Source: Salmonella enterica subsp. diarizonae
GTDB lineage: Bacteria > Pseudomonadota > Gammaproteobacteria > Enterobacterales > Enterobacteriaceae
Assembly: GCF_008692785.1 (NCBI RefSeq)
Contig: NZ_VXJV01000007.1
Location: forward strand, 186,001 to 250,000
DNA length: 64,000 nucleotides
Reading direction: 5' to 3'
This document shows positions 23,040 to 32,271 of this stretch, piece by piece. A program made the translations under genes and the position numbers. Within the stretch, counting starts at the first letter, position 1. Each line of letters begins with the position of its first letter. The notes beneath the pieces are model-generated. The model saw only the letters and a list, made by a program, of their open reading frames with translations, ran no database searches and was not told where the DNA came from.

Positions 23040-23574
23040 TGCCGTTCCTGTGCATGAATACTTCAACTGTCTGAATTATTTCACTTTACGCTTGCTGAGC
23101 GAAAGAGCAAACACCAGCGCGTTGAGTCATAACGTCATGGCGATCATCGAGGCGAAAACAGGGATTTATTTTACTGTACGTACCCGGTTCGCTGCCTTAT
23201 TTACGGTTTCACCGCGTCAGATTGCCGGAAATGCTCCCTATTTTCCGGTAAATGTACCTGAAAAACGCTGCAATACGGCATGATTGAATAACATTATTGT
23301 TAATAAGAGATGTGATTAAAGAGGAAAAACCATAAAATCAAAAGGGGATTATTGAAGATAAGGTTTATTAACGGGAAATTCTCGTCGGCTACATCGCATC
23401 AGGTAACTCCTGTGATATCAGTTTGTTAATAAAATGGTTTGTTGAGTGCTATAACTGACAAGCTAAAAAGATGAATTTTTATTGTTGTTCCTCTTTTGCG
23501 CCGCTAAAAAATATTTTCATTATCCTCTCGACAGGAAGAAAATTTTCAGGCTATTTTCTAAAGGAGCCACCATC
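23040..23574. other. Gene-free stretch between ypdC and alaC; ypdAB absent
   Basis: About 535 bases without a convincing gene. In E. coli K-12 the two-component genes ypdA and ypdB lie between ypdC and alaC; nothing like a sensor kinase or LytTR regulator can be read here. The right half is AT-rich and must hold the alaC promoter and leader. Short frames in the left part overlap ypdC and look like chance. Confidence 0.6.
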
Positions 23575-23607
23575 GTGGCCGCGTCGCTCGGACGGTCCGG
23601 GCGCTAA
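23575..23607 (+). CDS. Possible 10-codon leader peptide upstream of alaC
   Basis: A GTG codon 8 bases after a perfect AAGGAG opens VAASLGRSGR and then TAA, ending 18 bases before the alaC start. The strong ribosome site is the only evidence; there is no start for a longer protein. It overlaps a small palindrome (CGGACGGTCCG, 23590-23600). It may regulate alaC translation, or the SD may be fortuitous. Confidence 0.3.
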   Translation: MAASLGRSGR

Positions 23608-23625
23608 CGTTAATCTGAGGATATT

Positions 23626-24864
23626 ATGGCTGACTTCCGCCCTGAACGTCGCTTTACGCGTATCGATCGCCTTCCGCCCTATGTTTTTAACATCACCGCT
23701 GAACTCAAAATGGCTGCGCGTCGGCGCGGCGAAGATATTATTGATTTCAGTATGGGCAATCCTGATGGCGCAACCCCTCCCCATATTGTCGAAAAACTTT
23801 GCACCGTCGCGCAGCGTCCGGATACGCACGGTTATTCAACGTCTCGCGGCATACCGCGTTTACGCCGCGCGATTTCTCACTGGTATCAGGAACGTTATGA
23901 TGTCGATATCGATCCGGAAACTGAAGCGATTGTGACCATTGGTTCCAAAGAGGGACTGGCGCATTTAATGCTGGCGACGCTGGATCATGGCGATACGGTA
24001 CTGGTGCCGAACCCCAGTTATCCGATTCATATTTATGGCGCCGTTATCGCCGGGGCGCAGGTGCGTTCGGTTCCGTTGGTAGAGGGAGTGGATTTCTTCA
24101 ACGAGCTGGAGCGCGCTATCCGCGAAAGTTATCCGAAACCGAAAATGATGATTTTGGGTTTTCCGTCTAACCCTACGGCCCAGTGCGTCGAACTAGAATT
24201 TTTTGAAAAAGTAGTTGCTCTGGCCAAACGTTATGATGTGCTGGTAGTGCACGATCTGGCGTATGCCGATATCGTATACGACGGCTGGAAAGCGCCATCG
24301 ATTATGCAGGTGCCCGGCGCGCGCGACGTGGCGGTCGAATTTTTCACTCTGTCGAAAAGCTATAATATGGCGGGCTGGCGTATTGGGTTTATGGTGGGCA
24401 ATAAAACCCTGGTCAGCGCGCTGGCGCGCATAAAAAGTTATCACGATTATGGTACCTTTACCCCGCTTCAGGTAGCGGCTATCGCCGCTCTGGAAGGCGA
24501 TCAGCAGTGCGTGCGCGATATCGCCGAGCAGTATAAACGTCGTCGCGATGTGCTGGTGAAGGGACTGCATGAAGCGGGCTGGATGGTTGAAATGCCGAAA
24601 GCCTCAATGTACGTCTGGGCGAAAATCCCGGAGCAATATGCGGCGATGGGGTCGCTTGAATTTGCCAAGAAGCTGCTGAATGAGGCGAAGGTTTGCGTTT
24701 CTCCAGGGATAGGCTTTGGTGATTATGGCGACACCCATGTACGCTTCGCATTAATAGAGAATCGCGATCGTATTCGCCAGGCCGTCAGAGGGATTAAAGC
24801 GATGTTCCGCGCCGATAGTGTGCTGTCGGTACATCCGAAGCCTGTTGAAGCGCGTACGGAGTAG
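23626..24864 (+). CDS. alaC: Glutamate-pyruvate (alanine) aminotransferase AlaC
   Basis: A 412-residue PLP-dependent class I aminotransferase that makes alanine from pyruvate and glutamate in the cytoplasm. Fold-type I landmarks: [11 protein letters not shown] near residue 41, GSKEGLAHL, the Asn/Pro pair in GFPSNPTAQ, the Asp/Tyr in [12 protein letters not shown], the PLP lysine in [14 protein letters not shown] and the substrate Arg in [10 protein letters not shown]. The ATG follows GAGGATATT. A terminator follows at 24871. Confidence 0.96.
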   Translation: MADFRPERRFTRIDRLPPYVFNITAELKMAARRRGEDIIDFSMGNPDGATPPHIVEKLCTVAQRPDTHGYSTSRGIPRLRRAISHWYQERYDVDIDPETEAIVTIGSKEGLAHLMLATLDHGDTVLVPNPSYPIHIYGAVIAGAQVRSVPLVEGVDFFNELERAIRESYPKPKMMILGFPSNPTAQCVELEFFEKVVALAKRYDVLVVHDLAYADIVYDGWKAPSIMQVPGARDVAVEFFTLSKSYNMAGWRIGFMVGNKTLVSALARIKSYHDYGTFTPLQVAAIAALEGDQQCVRDIAEQYKRRRDVLVKGLHEAGWMVEMPKASMYVWAKIPEQYAAMGSLEFAKKLLNEAKVCVSPGIGFGDYGDTHVRFALIENRDRIRQAVRGIKAMFRADSVLSVHPKPVEARTE

Positions 24865-24870
24865 AAACGC

Positions 24871-24899
24871 AAACAGGAGCCTCATGGCTCCTGTTTTTC
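24871..24899 (+). terminator. Terminator of alaC
   Basis: An 11-bp stem AAACAGGAGCC / GGCTCCTGTTT with a 4-nt loop and a TTTTCT tail. Confidence 0.92.
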
Positions 24900-24913
24900 T
24901 CTGCATTGTACTT

Positions 24914-24985
24914 TTAAATCATCAGGGCGAAAGTACCGGCCCAAACGATGACCATAAATGAAATGCCCATAAAGAAATATTTCAC
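24914..24985 (-). CDS. ypdK: Small membrane peptide YpdK, 23 residues
   Basis: GTG opens a 23-residue frame, MKYFFMGISFMVIVWAGT followed by FALMI and stop. It follows a GGAGAG ribosome site and is one hydrophobic helix, so it should sit in the inner membrane. It matches the E. coli small protein YpdK, encoded in the same place between alaC and lpxP. Function is unknown. Confidence 0.85.
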   Translation of the reverse strand: MKYFFMGISFMVIVWAGTFALMI

Positions 24986-25362
24986 GTTTCATCTCTCCGC
25001 GTACCTGTCGTACGCCTAAATGAACTTACACTTACCTGATTATAGAGAGTTGACACCGGACAATACGAAATTGAGAATTATTCGTGTTTCGACTGCCTGC
25101 ATCACCTCAGAATTCTGCGCGCCATCGCTCCAGACGGCGCTAATGTACGCCTAAAAATGAGGTGAGACAAGAGGCATTTTCTTATTTACTTTTAGTAACT
25201 TACAGGTGTCGTGAATCGGCGACAGTTTGATTTCTGACAGTGATAAATCGCTATTGAGCGAAGCTGCCAACACATTAAAAAACCTCCTGTAAACAGGAGG
25301 CTTATCGCTAAAAGCAGGAATGAATAATTTACGGAATGAATATTATGGCAATGCGAAATGAC
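24986..25362. other. Gene-free stretch between ypdK and lpxP
   Basis: It holds the ypdK promoter region (a TATAAT on the minus strand near 25040) and a minus-strand terminator at 25275-25300. No coding region stands out in the remainder. Confidence 0.5.
25275..25300 (-). terminator. Second minus-strand terminator downstream of lpxP
   Basis: Stem CCTCCTGT / ACAGGAGG (25283-25300) followed on the minus strand by six T residues (25282-25277). It lies about 60 bases beyond the lpxP terminator, so it is a back-up terminator or the end of a short RNA. Confidence 0.75.
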
Positions 25363-25388
25363 AAAATAAAAGGCCTTGCGGCCTTTTT
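25363..25388 (-). terminator. Terminator of lpxP
   Basis: Stem AAAAGGCC / GGCCTTTT with loop TTGC, touching the lpxP stop codon; on the minus strand it runs into TTTTATTTT. Confidence 0.85.
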
Positions 25389-26308
25389 CAGATATAGAGT
25401 GACGCTTCTCCTCGCGGGCGAGTCTTGAAACGGCGATGAATCCAGAGATATTGCTCCGGGGCGCGCATGATCTCTTTCTCAATAATTTTATTCATATAGG
25501 CAGCGGCCTGGTTTTCATCTGCCGGGTAACCTTCCATTTCAGGGGTAATATACAGACGATAACCCGAGTTATCGGTTTTTCTCACCATTGTAACGGTCAA
25601 CATGGCGGCGCCAGACAACCTTGACAGTACATAGGTGCCGTTGGTGGTGGCGACGTTTTCAACCGCGAAAAACGGCGCAAAGGAGCTACCTTTAGGACCG
25701 TAGTCCTGGTCGGGAGCAAACCAAACGGCTTCCCCTTTTTTCAGCGCGCCCACAATGCCGCGTAGGTTGTTTCTGCCGATCATCGCTTTATTTGAGCGCA
25801 TACGACCGCGCGTCTGCACCCACTCCATGAGCGGATTGTTATGCGGACGATAGGTGGCCATCATCGGTTGACAGAGACCCATCACCCGGCCTCCCAACTC
25901 CAGCGACATAAAATGCACGCCAACGACCATTACGCCGCGATTTTGCGCCTGCGCGCGGGTAAGGTTGTCCAGCCCGTCCACGTCAAACCATTTTCGAACC
26001 CGGCTGTCAGGCCAGAACCAGGCCATGCCCGTTTCAAGCAACGCCATGCCAAGCGAGTGGAAATTCTCGGCGATCAGTTTTTCCCTTTCTTCCCGGGAGA
26101 GTGTCGGAAAACAGAGTTCAATATTTTTCTGGGCGATCGACTCACGCCGCTTCAGGAAGGGGCGCGCCAGCTTACCGGTGCGGGTGCCCAGAAAACGCAA
26201 AACCGGGTAGGGAAGTTGCACCAGTAACCAGAGGACAGCGAGGCCAAACCACGTCAGCCAGTAGCGCGGATGCAAAAACGCGCGTGAAAATTTGCTTTGA
26301 GGAAACAT
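25388..26308 (-). CDS. lpxP: Lipid A palmitoleoyltransferase LpxP
   Basis: A 306-residue inner-membrane acyltransferase of the LpxL/LpxM/LpxP family. It adds palmitoleate from acyl-ACP to Kdo2-lipid IVA in place of laurate at low temperature. A membrane anchor is near the N-terminus (WLTWFGLAVLWLLVQLPYPV), the catalytic HX4E motif is in GVHFMSLELG, and FAPDQDYGPKGSSFAPFF follows. The start at 26308 (MFPQSKFSRAF) follows AGAAGG and matches the family; the frame is open 27 codons further. Known in E. coli as cold-induced (ddg). Confidence 0.95.
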   Translation of the reverse strand: MFPQSKFSRAFLHPRYWLTWFGLAVLWLLVQLPYPVLRFLGTRTGKLARPFLKRRESIAQKNIELCFPTLSREEREKLIAENFHSLGMALLETGMAWFWPDSRVRKWFDVDGLDNLTRAQAQNRGVMVVGVHFMSLELGGRVMGLCQPMMATYRPHNNPLMEWVQTRGRMRSNKAMIGRNNLRGIVGALKKGEAVWFAPDQDYGPKGSSFAPFFAVENVATTNGTYVLSRLSGAAMLTVTMVRKTDNSGYRLYITPEMEGYPADENQAAAYMNKIIEKEIMRAPEQYLWIHRRFKTRPRGEASLYI

Positions 26309-26386
26309 AAAATACCTTCTGTAGATACGAAAACAATGTATCGCAGAAGAGTCATTATCCACAGCGGTACACTCTGAAATACACGT

Positions 26387-26574
<188 letters not shown>

Positions 26575-26584
26575 TTAGGCCATC

Positions 26585-26716
26585 ATGTACGACAATGGTT
26601 CCCGTAAGGAGTGTAAAACTAAGTCAGTACTAAACCACGAGGGCATGAACGCCAGGCTGGTTAATGTACCATCAGATATTTGCTGTCGCCCAGCAATTCT
26701 TTATCAAGAAGCGTAA
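26585..26716 (+). CDS. Doubtful 43-codon frame between lpxP and yfdY
   Basis: ATG opens MYDNGSRKECKTKS... with three cysteines and ends at 26716. There is an AGG 5 bases upstream of the ATG and a TATAGT at 26570-26575 that could be a -10, so it could be expressed. I recognise no family and the composition is unremarkable; it may be non-coding. The following 218 bases up to yfdY are AT-rich with no clear gene. Confidence 0.2.
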   Translation: MYDNGSRKECKTKSVLNHEGMNARLVNVPSDICCRPAILYQEA

Positions 26717-26934
26717 ATATTTCTCCGGTAACAAAAAAAAGCGGATAACCATTTTTAATTATTTGTTTTTAAAGTACTAATTTTATTTCGGACGAAGGTT
26801 ATTGAAAATGATTAGAAAAATAAAATGTGAGATAAATGTTATGGAAATGACTTGCTAATAAGGTTTATCTTAGGAGGAATGATAGGGACCGTAAGGCTAT
26901 AGGGAAGCCTTGCCACAGACAGGAGGTATTATAG

Positions 26935-27177
26935 ATGATCTATTTATGGACATTTCTTGCTATAAGTATACTTGCCGTGAGTTGCTATATTGGTCAGGTG
27001 ATGGGGGCTTTTTCTGCGGTTTCTTCTTTTACTGGAATGGTTATCCTTGCCGCACTGATTTATTTACTCAATGTATGGCTGCAAGATGGCGATGAAATCG
27101 TTAGCGGACTATTGCTCTTTCTCGCACCGGCATGTGGGTTAATCATTCGCTTTATGGTGGGATACGGCAAGCGTTAG
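26935..27177 (+). CDS. yfdY: YfdY, small inner-membrane protein (DUF2545)
   Basis: An 80-residue protein with three hydrophobic segments (about 3-20, 30-48 and 57-75) and a basic C-terminus (RFMVGYGKR), matching E. coli YfdY in length and sequence. It starts with ATG after an excellent AGGAGGT site. It should lie in the inner membrane. Function is unknown. Confidence 0.87.
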   Translation: MIYLWTFLAISILAVSCYIGQVMGAFSAVSSFTGMVILAALIYLLNVWLQDGDEIVSGLLLFLAPACGLIIRFMVGYGKR

Positions 27178-27202
27178 CATACATAGTGTCAGTGAATAGA
27201 TA

Positions 27203-27221
27203 GCGCCGATAACGTCGGCGC
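27203..27221. terminator. Hairpin between yfdY and pgtP
   Basis: GCGCCGA / TCGGCGC with a 5-nt loop between convergent genes, followed on the plus strand by CTCTTTC. The T-tails are weak; termination is probable but unproven. Confidence 0.5.
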
Positions 27222-27246
27222 CTCTTTCCCCGGGAAGGCTAATCGT

Positions 27247-28638
27247 TTATTGTGCGTCCGCAAGCTGCAGCGAGTCCTGATTATGTAACGCATTCTGGCG
27301 CTGCCGTTCCAGTTCCAGCGCACCGCGATGGGAAAGATAACAGAATAGAATGCAGCATACGATACCGCCCATCAGAAGGTAAAATCCGCCGTACCAGCCA
27401 AGCCTGTCCACCATCACGCCAAACAGGCTGGTGCCCAACGAGGCGCCGAAAATATAGCTCATGAACCCACGTAATCCGACGGCGGAACCTACGGCAAAGC
27501 TGGGGACTATCTCCATCGTCTGTACGGACGCGAGGAACTGCGGGACGTAAATCAGGCAACCTACAATGGCGGCGAAAATCGTTACCATCAGCAAAGATTC
27601 ACTTTTCCAGTATCCGATCAGACAGACAAAAATCAGCGCCATGCAAATCATGGCTAATGGCATTCTGCGGCCTTTAAACAGTTTATCTGACAGCCAACCC
27701 GCCAGTAGCGTGGAGGGAATCGCCGCCCACTCGAAAAAGAGAAACGCGACGCTCATCTGTTCTTTCGAAAAATGTTTTACCGTTAACAGATAGATAGGCA
27801 GCCAGCTAATCATGCCAAACCGCACCATATAGACGAAGACATCCACTAGCGAAATATACCAGGCATTTTTATTGCGCAGTACATAAGTACAGAAGATTTG
27901 CCATGCGCTCATATTTTCCGGCGCTTTCGTCGTATTCTTCGTTTTCAGTACGACTTTTTCTTCCGGCATCATCTGTTCCAGTGAGGGAAGACCTTCTTCG
28001 CGCGGCGAACCTTTTCCCAATACCAGAACAATTAAGGCAAAAACGACGGCGACGCAGGCCGGAACGATATAACTGGCGCTTTGCCAGTGTTCGTTGCCCA
28101 ATATCGCAAAAGCCGCACCGACGATAGGCGCGACGATCCCGCCGCCAACGTTATGCGAGATATTCCAGAAGGCGCCTACGCGTCCGCGCTCCCGACGAGG
28201 GAACCAGTTTGCAATGGTAATAAAAGAGGGGCCGACGCCCATGCCCTGAAAAAGGCCATTGAAGACCACCAGAGCGGCAAATATCCAGAATGCGCTACTG
28301 AACCCCAGTCCGACGTTAACAATCGCGCAGAGTACCAGACCGCACGCCATGAAGACTTTCGGGCTGGCTTTATCCGCCAGACTGCTCATCACGCCTTTAC
28401 TGATTCCGTAAGCAATAAGCATACAGCTACTTAGCAGGCCAATTTGCGTAGCGCTAAGATCCAGTTGCTCTTTTAAATAAGGCGTCGATAATGTGAAATT
28501 GTTTCTGACTATATAGTAAGCAAGATATCCCAGAAATACGCTTAACAATGCCTGCATACGATATCGACCATACGTAGCCTGGACTTTTTCCGGTGGGACT
28601 TTATGCGCCGATTGTCCTGTTTTTAATATTGTTAACAT
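27247..28638 (-). CDS. pgtP: Phosphoglycerate:phosphate antiporter PgtP
   Basis: A 463-residue, 12-segment inner-membrane MFS carrier of the organophosphate:Pi antiporter family (with UhpT and GlpT). It brings in 2- and 3-phosphoglycerate and PEP. Family landmarks: YRMQALLSVFLGYLAYYIVR at the start, GMGVGPSFITIANWFPRRER and the WN(I)SHNVGGG segment. The start follows CAGGTGACTCC. It is divergent from the regulatory genes pgtCBA that control it. Confidence 0.96.
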   Translation of the reverse strand: MLTILKTGQSAHKVPPEKVQATYGRYRMQALLSVFLGYLAYYIVRNNFTLSTPYLKEQLDLSATQIGLLSSCMLIAYGISKGVMSSLADKASPKVFMACGLVLCAIVNVGLGFSSAFWIFAALVVFNGLFQGMGVGPSFITIANWFPRRERGRVGAFWNISHNVGGGIVAPIVGAAFAILGNEHWQSASYIVPACVAVVFALIVLVLGKGSPREEGLPSLEQMMPEEKVVLKTKNTTKAPENMSAWQIFCTYVLRNKNAWYISLVDVFVYMVRFGMISWLPIYLLTVKHFSKEQMSVAFLFFEWAAIPSTLLAGWLSDKLFKGRRMPLAMICMALIFVCLIGYWKSESLLMVTIFAAIVGCLIYVPQFLASVQTMEIVPSFAVGSAVGLRGFMSYIFGASLGTSLFGVMVDRLGWYGGFYLLMGGIVCCILFCYLSHRGALELERQRQNALHNQDSLQLADAQ

Positions 28639-28957
28639 GGAGTCACCTGTATTTTATAGTGAGATGAACATCAGGAGGTTTTGTCGGTAGAGTGAAAGGA
28701 ATGACAATAAAATTCAAGTCGAGAAAATGTGTCAAAATTGACTCAATTAAGTGAATTTAAAGGTTATTTTTGACCCATCTTAAAGAGTGAGGTGATACTT
28801 TAATTATCGGCATAACCGCTTTAATCGTTATCCTGTGCGGATATTAACAAATTTGCTGCCAGTGATCTGATACGCTTTATTGATGTTTTCGGGTAACGGC
28901 CCCGTTATTATTCAAATAACGCTGTTCTGAATGCCAACAGAAATAAAAGGGTAAGTT
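28639..28957. promoter_or_regulatory. Divergent control region pgtP / pgtC
   Basis: These 319 AT-rich bases separate pgtP from pgtCBA and must hold the phosphoglycerate-inducible pgtP promoter. A perfect palindrome GTCAAAATTGAC (28731-28742) lies about 93 bases upstream of the pgtP start, and a related GTTATTTTTGACC follows near 28763. These are candidate binding sites for PgtA; this is inference from position. Confidence 0.45.
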
Positions 28958-30268
28958 TTGTCTCAACGTTTTCTTTATGTGATATCGATATTTATGAACG
29001 GGATCACAAATCGACTTTTCTCATGCTGTGGTCGTTTCGCCAGAGTGGGTGGTTTTACGCTGTGGCTGGCGGCGATGTTCGGTTCTTGCCAGGCGCACAG
29101 CCGCGAGCTGGTGATGGCAACGACCTTTTCACCCAGTGCGACCGCCTGGATTATCCAGCGTTGGCAGACGGAGCCGGGTTCCGTCATGATTCGTACGCTC
29201 AACCGCACCAGCGGTTCTTTAGAACAATTACTTGATACGGCGAATGCGGAAAATGTCGATCTGATCCTGACGTCATCCCCCATGCTGTTGCAACACCTTC
29301 AGGAGCACCAAAAGCTGGCGCTATTTGATAGCGCTCCTGCCGCCAGCCAGAAGCTGGTGCCGCGTTCTATCCGCTCAACTTCAGTGGCGGTAGCGGTGTC
29401 CGGTTTTGGACTATTGCTCAACCGTTCAGCGCTCGCTGCGCGCCATCTTCCGCCGCCTGCTGACTGGCAGGATATGAGCCTGCCCAGTTACCAGGGCGCT
29501 CTATTAATGAGCAGTCCGTCGCGCTCAGACACAAATCATTTGATGGTAGAGTCGCTGTTGCAGCAAAAAGGTTGGACGGTAGGATGGGCGACGCTGCTGG
29601 CAATCTCGGGCAATCTGGTCACGATTTCCTCCCGCAGTTTCGGCGTAGCGGATAAAATCAAAAGCGGGCTTGGCGTTGCCGGGCCGGTCATTGATAACTA
29701 TGCTAATTTGCTACTCAACGACCCTAATCTCGCTTTTACCTATTTCCCGCATTCTGCGGTGTCGCCCACTTACGTCGCGGTGCTGAAAAACAGCCGTCAC
29801 GCAGACGAAGCGCGTGCTTTTATTCATTACTTATTAAGCCCAAAAGGGCAAAGGATACTGGCTGACGCGAATACCGGTAAGTATCCAGTCACACCGCTTA
29901 GCGCCGAGAATCCTCGCGCCGCGCAACAACAGCGTTTGATGGCCCAGCCGCCGCTGAACTACCGTCTGATCCTGAAGCGTCAGCAACTGGTACAACGCAT
30001 GTTTGATACAGCGATCAGTTTTCGTCTTGCGCAGCTTAAAGATGCATGGCGAGCGTTGCACAGCGCAGAAACGCGGCTTAAACGCCCCTTACCTGAAATC
30101 AGAGCCTTATTGACCAGCATCCCGGTAGATGCGGCAAGCAGTGAAGATGAAATCTGGCTGGCGCAGTTCGATAATAAAAGCTTTGCCGAACAACAGATGA
30201 TGGAATGGCAGATCTGGTTTCTGAACAATCAGCGGCTGGCGATTCACAAACTGGAAGAGCTGAAATGA
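28958..30268 (+). CDS. pgtC: PgtC, exported solute-binding-like regulator of pgtP
   Basis: A periplasmic-binding-protein-like protein (LVMATTFSPSATAWIIQRW..., LILTSSPMLLQHL, GVAGPVIDNYANLL) that with PgtB senses external phosphoglycerate and relieves the block on pgtP expression. A hydrophobic segment, GGFTLWLAAMFGSCQA, suggests an export signal or anchor. The start is uncertain: TTG at 28958 has the best ribosome site (AAAAGGG); ATG at 28997 would keep the signal segment, and ATG at 29075 gives 397 residues, the length I recall for published PgtC, but cuts the signal. The end overlaps pgtB by 4 bases. Confidence 0.85.
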   Translation: MSQRFLYVISIFMNGITNRLFSCCGRFARVGGFTLWLAAMFGSCQAHSRELVMATTFSPSATAWIIQRWQTEPGSVMIRTLNRTSGSLEQLLDTANAENVDLILTSSPMLLQHLQEHQKLALFDSAPAASQKLVPRSIRSTSVAVAVSGFGLLLNRSALAARHLPPPADWQDMSLPSYQGALLMSSPSRSDTNHLMVESLLQQKGWTVGWATLLAISGNLVTISSRSFGVADKIKSGLGVAGPVIDNYANLLLNDPNLAFTYFPHSAVSPTYVAVLKNSRHADEARAFIHYLLSPKGQRILADANTGKYPVTPLSAENPRAAQQQRLMAQPPLNYRLILKRQQLVQRMFDTAISFRLAQLKDAWRALHSAETRLKRPLPEIRALLTSIPVDAASSEDEIWLAQFDNKSFAEQQMMEWQIWFLNNQRLAIHKLEELK

Positions 30269-32271
30269 AGGGGAGATTGTTCCAACGGCTTCGTCAGCTC
30301 AGTATCAGCAACAGTTTACGGGGCGCGTTTTTAATTGGCGCATTACTAACGCTGATTGTCAGTATGGTCAGCCTTTACTCCTGGCATGAGCAAAGTTCGC
30401 AGGTTCGTTATTCGCTTGATGAATATTTTCCTCGCATCCATTCCGCGTTTTTAATTGAGGGGAACCTGAATCTGGCCGTGGATCAACTCAATGAATTTTT
30501 GTTGGCGCCGAACACGACGGTACGTTTGCAGTTGCGTACTCAGATTATTCAGCATCTGGACAAGATTGACCGTCTCAGTCAGGGGCTTCAGCCCGCTGAG
30601 CGTCGGCAACTGGCCGTCATTTTACAGGATAGCCGGACCTTGCTGGCGGAGCTGGACAACGCTCTCTACAACATGTTTTTGGTGCGGGAGAAAGTCAGTG
30701 AGCTTTCCGCTCGCATTGACTGGCTCCATGATGATTTCACCACGGAGCTAAATTCGCTGGTGCAGGATTTTACCTGGCAGCAAGGGACGCTGCTCGATCA
30801 AATTGAAGCGAATCAGGGCGACGCAGCGCAGTACTTGCAACGTTCGCGCGAGGTGCAGAACGAGCAGCAGCAGGTATATACCCTGGCGCGAATTGAAAAT
30901 CAGATTGTTGATGACCTACGCGACAGATTGAATGAGCTCAAGTCCGGCAATAATGACGGGGTGCTGGTGGAGACCCATATTCGCTATCTGGAAAATCTAA
31001 AAAAAACGGCGGATGAGAATATTCGCGCGCTGGATGACTGGCCCAGTACGATCACGCTGCGGCAAACCATCGACGAACTATTGGAAATCGGGATGGTAAA
31101 AAATAAGATGCCCGATACCATGCGCGATTATGTTGCGGCGCAAAAAGCATTACTGGACGCCAGCCGCGCCAGAGAGGCTACGCTAGGGCGCTTTCGCACG
31201 CTGCTTGAGGCGCAGTTGGGCAGTAGTCACCAGCAAATGCAGACGTTCAATCAACGCCTGGAGCAGATTGTCCGCGTTAGCGGCGGGCTTATTTTAGTAG
31301 CGACGCTCCTGGCGTTGCTACTGGCCTGGGGACTGAACCACTATTTTATCCGTTCCCGGCTGGTAAAGCGTTTTACCGCGCTTAACCAGGCTGTGGTACA
31401 GATAGGGCTGGGGAGAATCGACTCGACTATCCCGGTTTACGGGCGCGATGAGTTAGGGCGGATAGCTCGTCTGCTACGCCATACGCTGGGCCAGCTCAAT
31501 GCGCAACGCAGGCAGCTTGAACAAGAGGTCGCCGAGCGCAAAGAGATAGAAGCCGACCTACGCGCCATGCAGGATGAATTGATTCAGACGGCGAAACTGG
31601 CGGTAGTCGGCCAGACCATGACCACGCTGGCGCATGAAATTAACCAGCCGCTGAATGCGCTTTCAATGTATTTATTTACGGCGGGACGCGCGATTGAACA
31701 AGGTCAGAGCGGACAGGCGAGAAATACGCTCACCAAAGCGGAAGGGCTAATTAACCGGATTGACGCCATTATCCGTTCGTTGCGGCAGTTTAGCCGCCGG
31801 GCGGAGCTGGAGACGCCGTTGTATCCGGTTGAGCTGCGCCAAACCTTTGCGGCGGCATGGGAGTTATTAGCCATGCGCCACCAGTCCCGGCAGGGAGCGC
31901 TTTCGCTGCCAACAGATACCGTATGGGTTAGCGGCGATGAAGTGCGTATTCAGCAGGTTCTGGTGAATGTGCTGGCGAATGCGCTTGATGCCTGTCCGCA
32001 TGATGCGGCGATCGCGGTGACGTGGCAAACGCAGGAAGATGCGCTGGAGGTTTATATTGCAGATAATGGCCCAGGCTGGCCTGTGGCGCTGTTGCCCTCT
32101 TTACTCAAGCCATTTACCACCAGTAAAGATGTCGGGTTGGGTATTGGACTGTCGATTAGCGTGTCGCTGATGGCGCAAATGAAGGGCGACCTGCGTCTGG
32201 CGTCGACGCTGACGCGTAACGCTTGCGTGGTGCTGCAATTCTCAGTAACGGATGTCGATGATGTTGAATGA
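30265..32271 (+). CDS. pgtB: Sensor histidine kinase PgtB
   Basis: A 668-residue inner-membrane kinase. Two membrane segments (about 15-35 and 345-365) enclose a long helical periplasmic sensor region; HAMP-like helices follow (about 370-450). The H-box is LAHEINQPLNALSM (about 475) and the ATPase boxes are NVLANALDAC, DNGPGWP and GLGIGLSIS. It should phosphorylate PgtA. The start at 30265 overlaps the pgtC stop (ATGA), indicating coupling; the frame is open upstream inside pgtC. Confidence 0.93.
   Translation: MKGRLFQRLRQLSISNSLRGAFLIGALLTLIVSMVSLYSWHEQSSQVRYSLDEYFPRIHSAFLIEGNLNLAVDQLNEFLLAPNTTVRLQLRTQIIQHLDKIDRLSQGLQPAERRQLAVILQDSRTLLAELDNALYNMFLVREKVSELSARIDWLHDDFTTELNSLVQDFTWQQGTLLDQIEANQGDAAQYLQRSREVQNEQQQVYTLARIENQIVDDLRDRLNELKSGNNDGVLVETHIRYLENLKKTADENIRALDDWPSTITLRQTIDELLEIGMVKNKMPDTMRDYVAAQKALLDASRAREATLGRFRTLLEAQLGSSHQQMQTFNQRLEQIVRVSGGLILVATLLALLLAWGLNHYFIRSRLVKRFTALNQAVVQIGLGRIDSTIPVYGRDELGRIARLLRHTLGQLNAQRRQLEQEVAERKEIEADLRAMQDELIQTAKLAVVGQTMTTLAHEINQPLNALSMYLFTAGRAIEQGQSGQARNTLTKAEGLINRIDAIIRSLRQFSRRAELETPLYPVELRQTFAAAWELLAMRHQSRQGALSLPTDTVWVSGDEVRIQQVLVNVLANALDACPHDAAIAVTWQTQEDALEVYIADNGPGWPVALLPSLLKPFTTSKDVGLGIGLSISVSLMAQMKGDLRLASTLTRNACVVLQFSVTDVDDVE

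Noticed and set aside
26808-26858. 16-codon frame MIRKIKCEINVMEMTC upstream of yfdY
   Set aside because: Weak ribosome site, AT-rich context and no recognisable similarity; likely chance.
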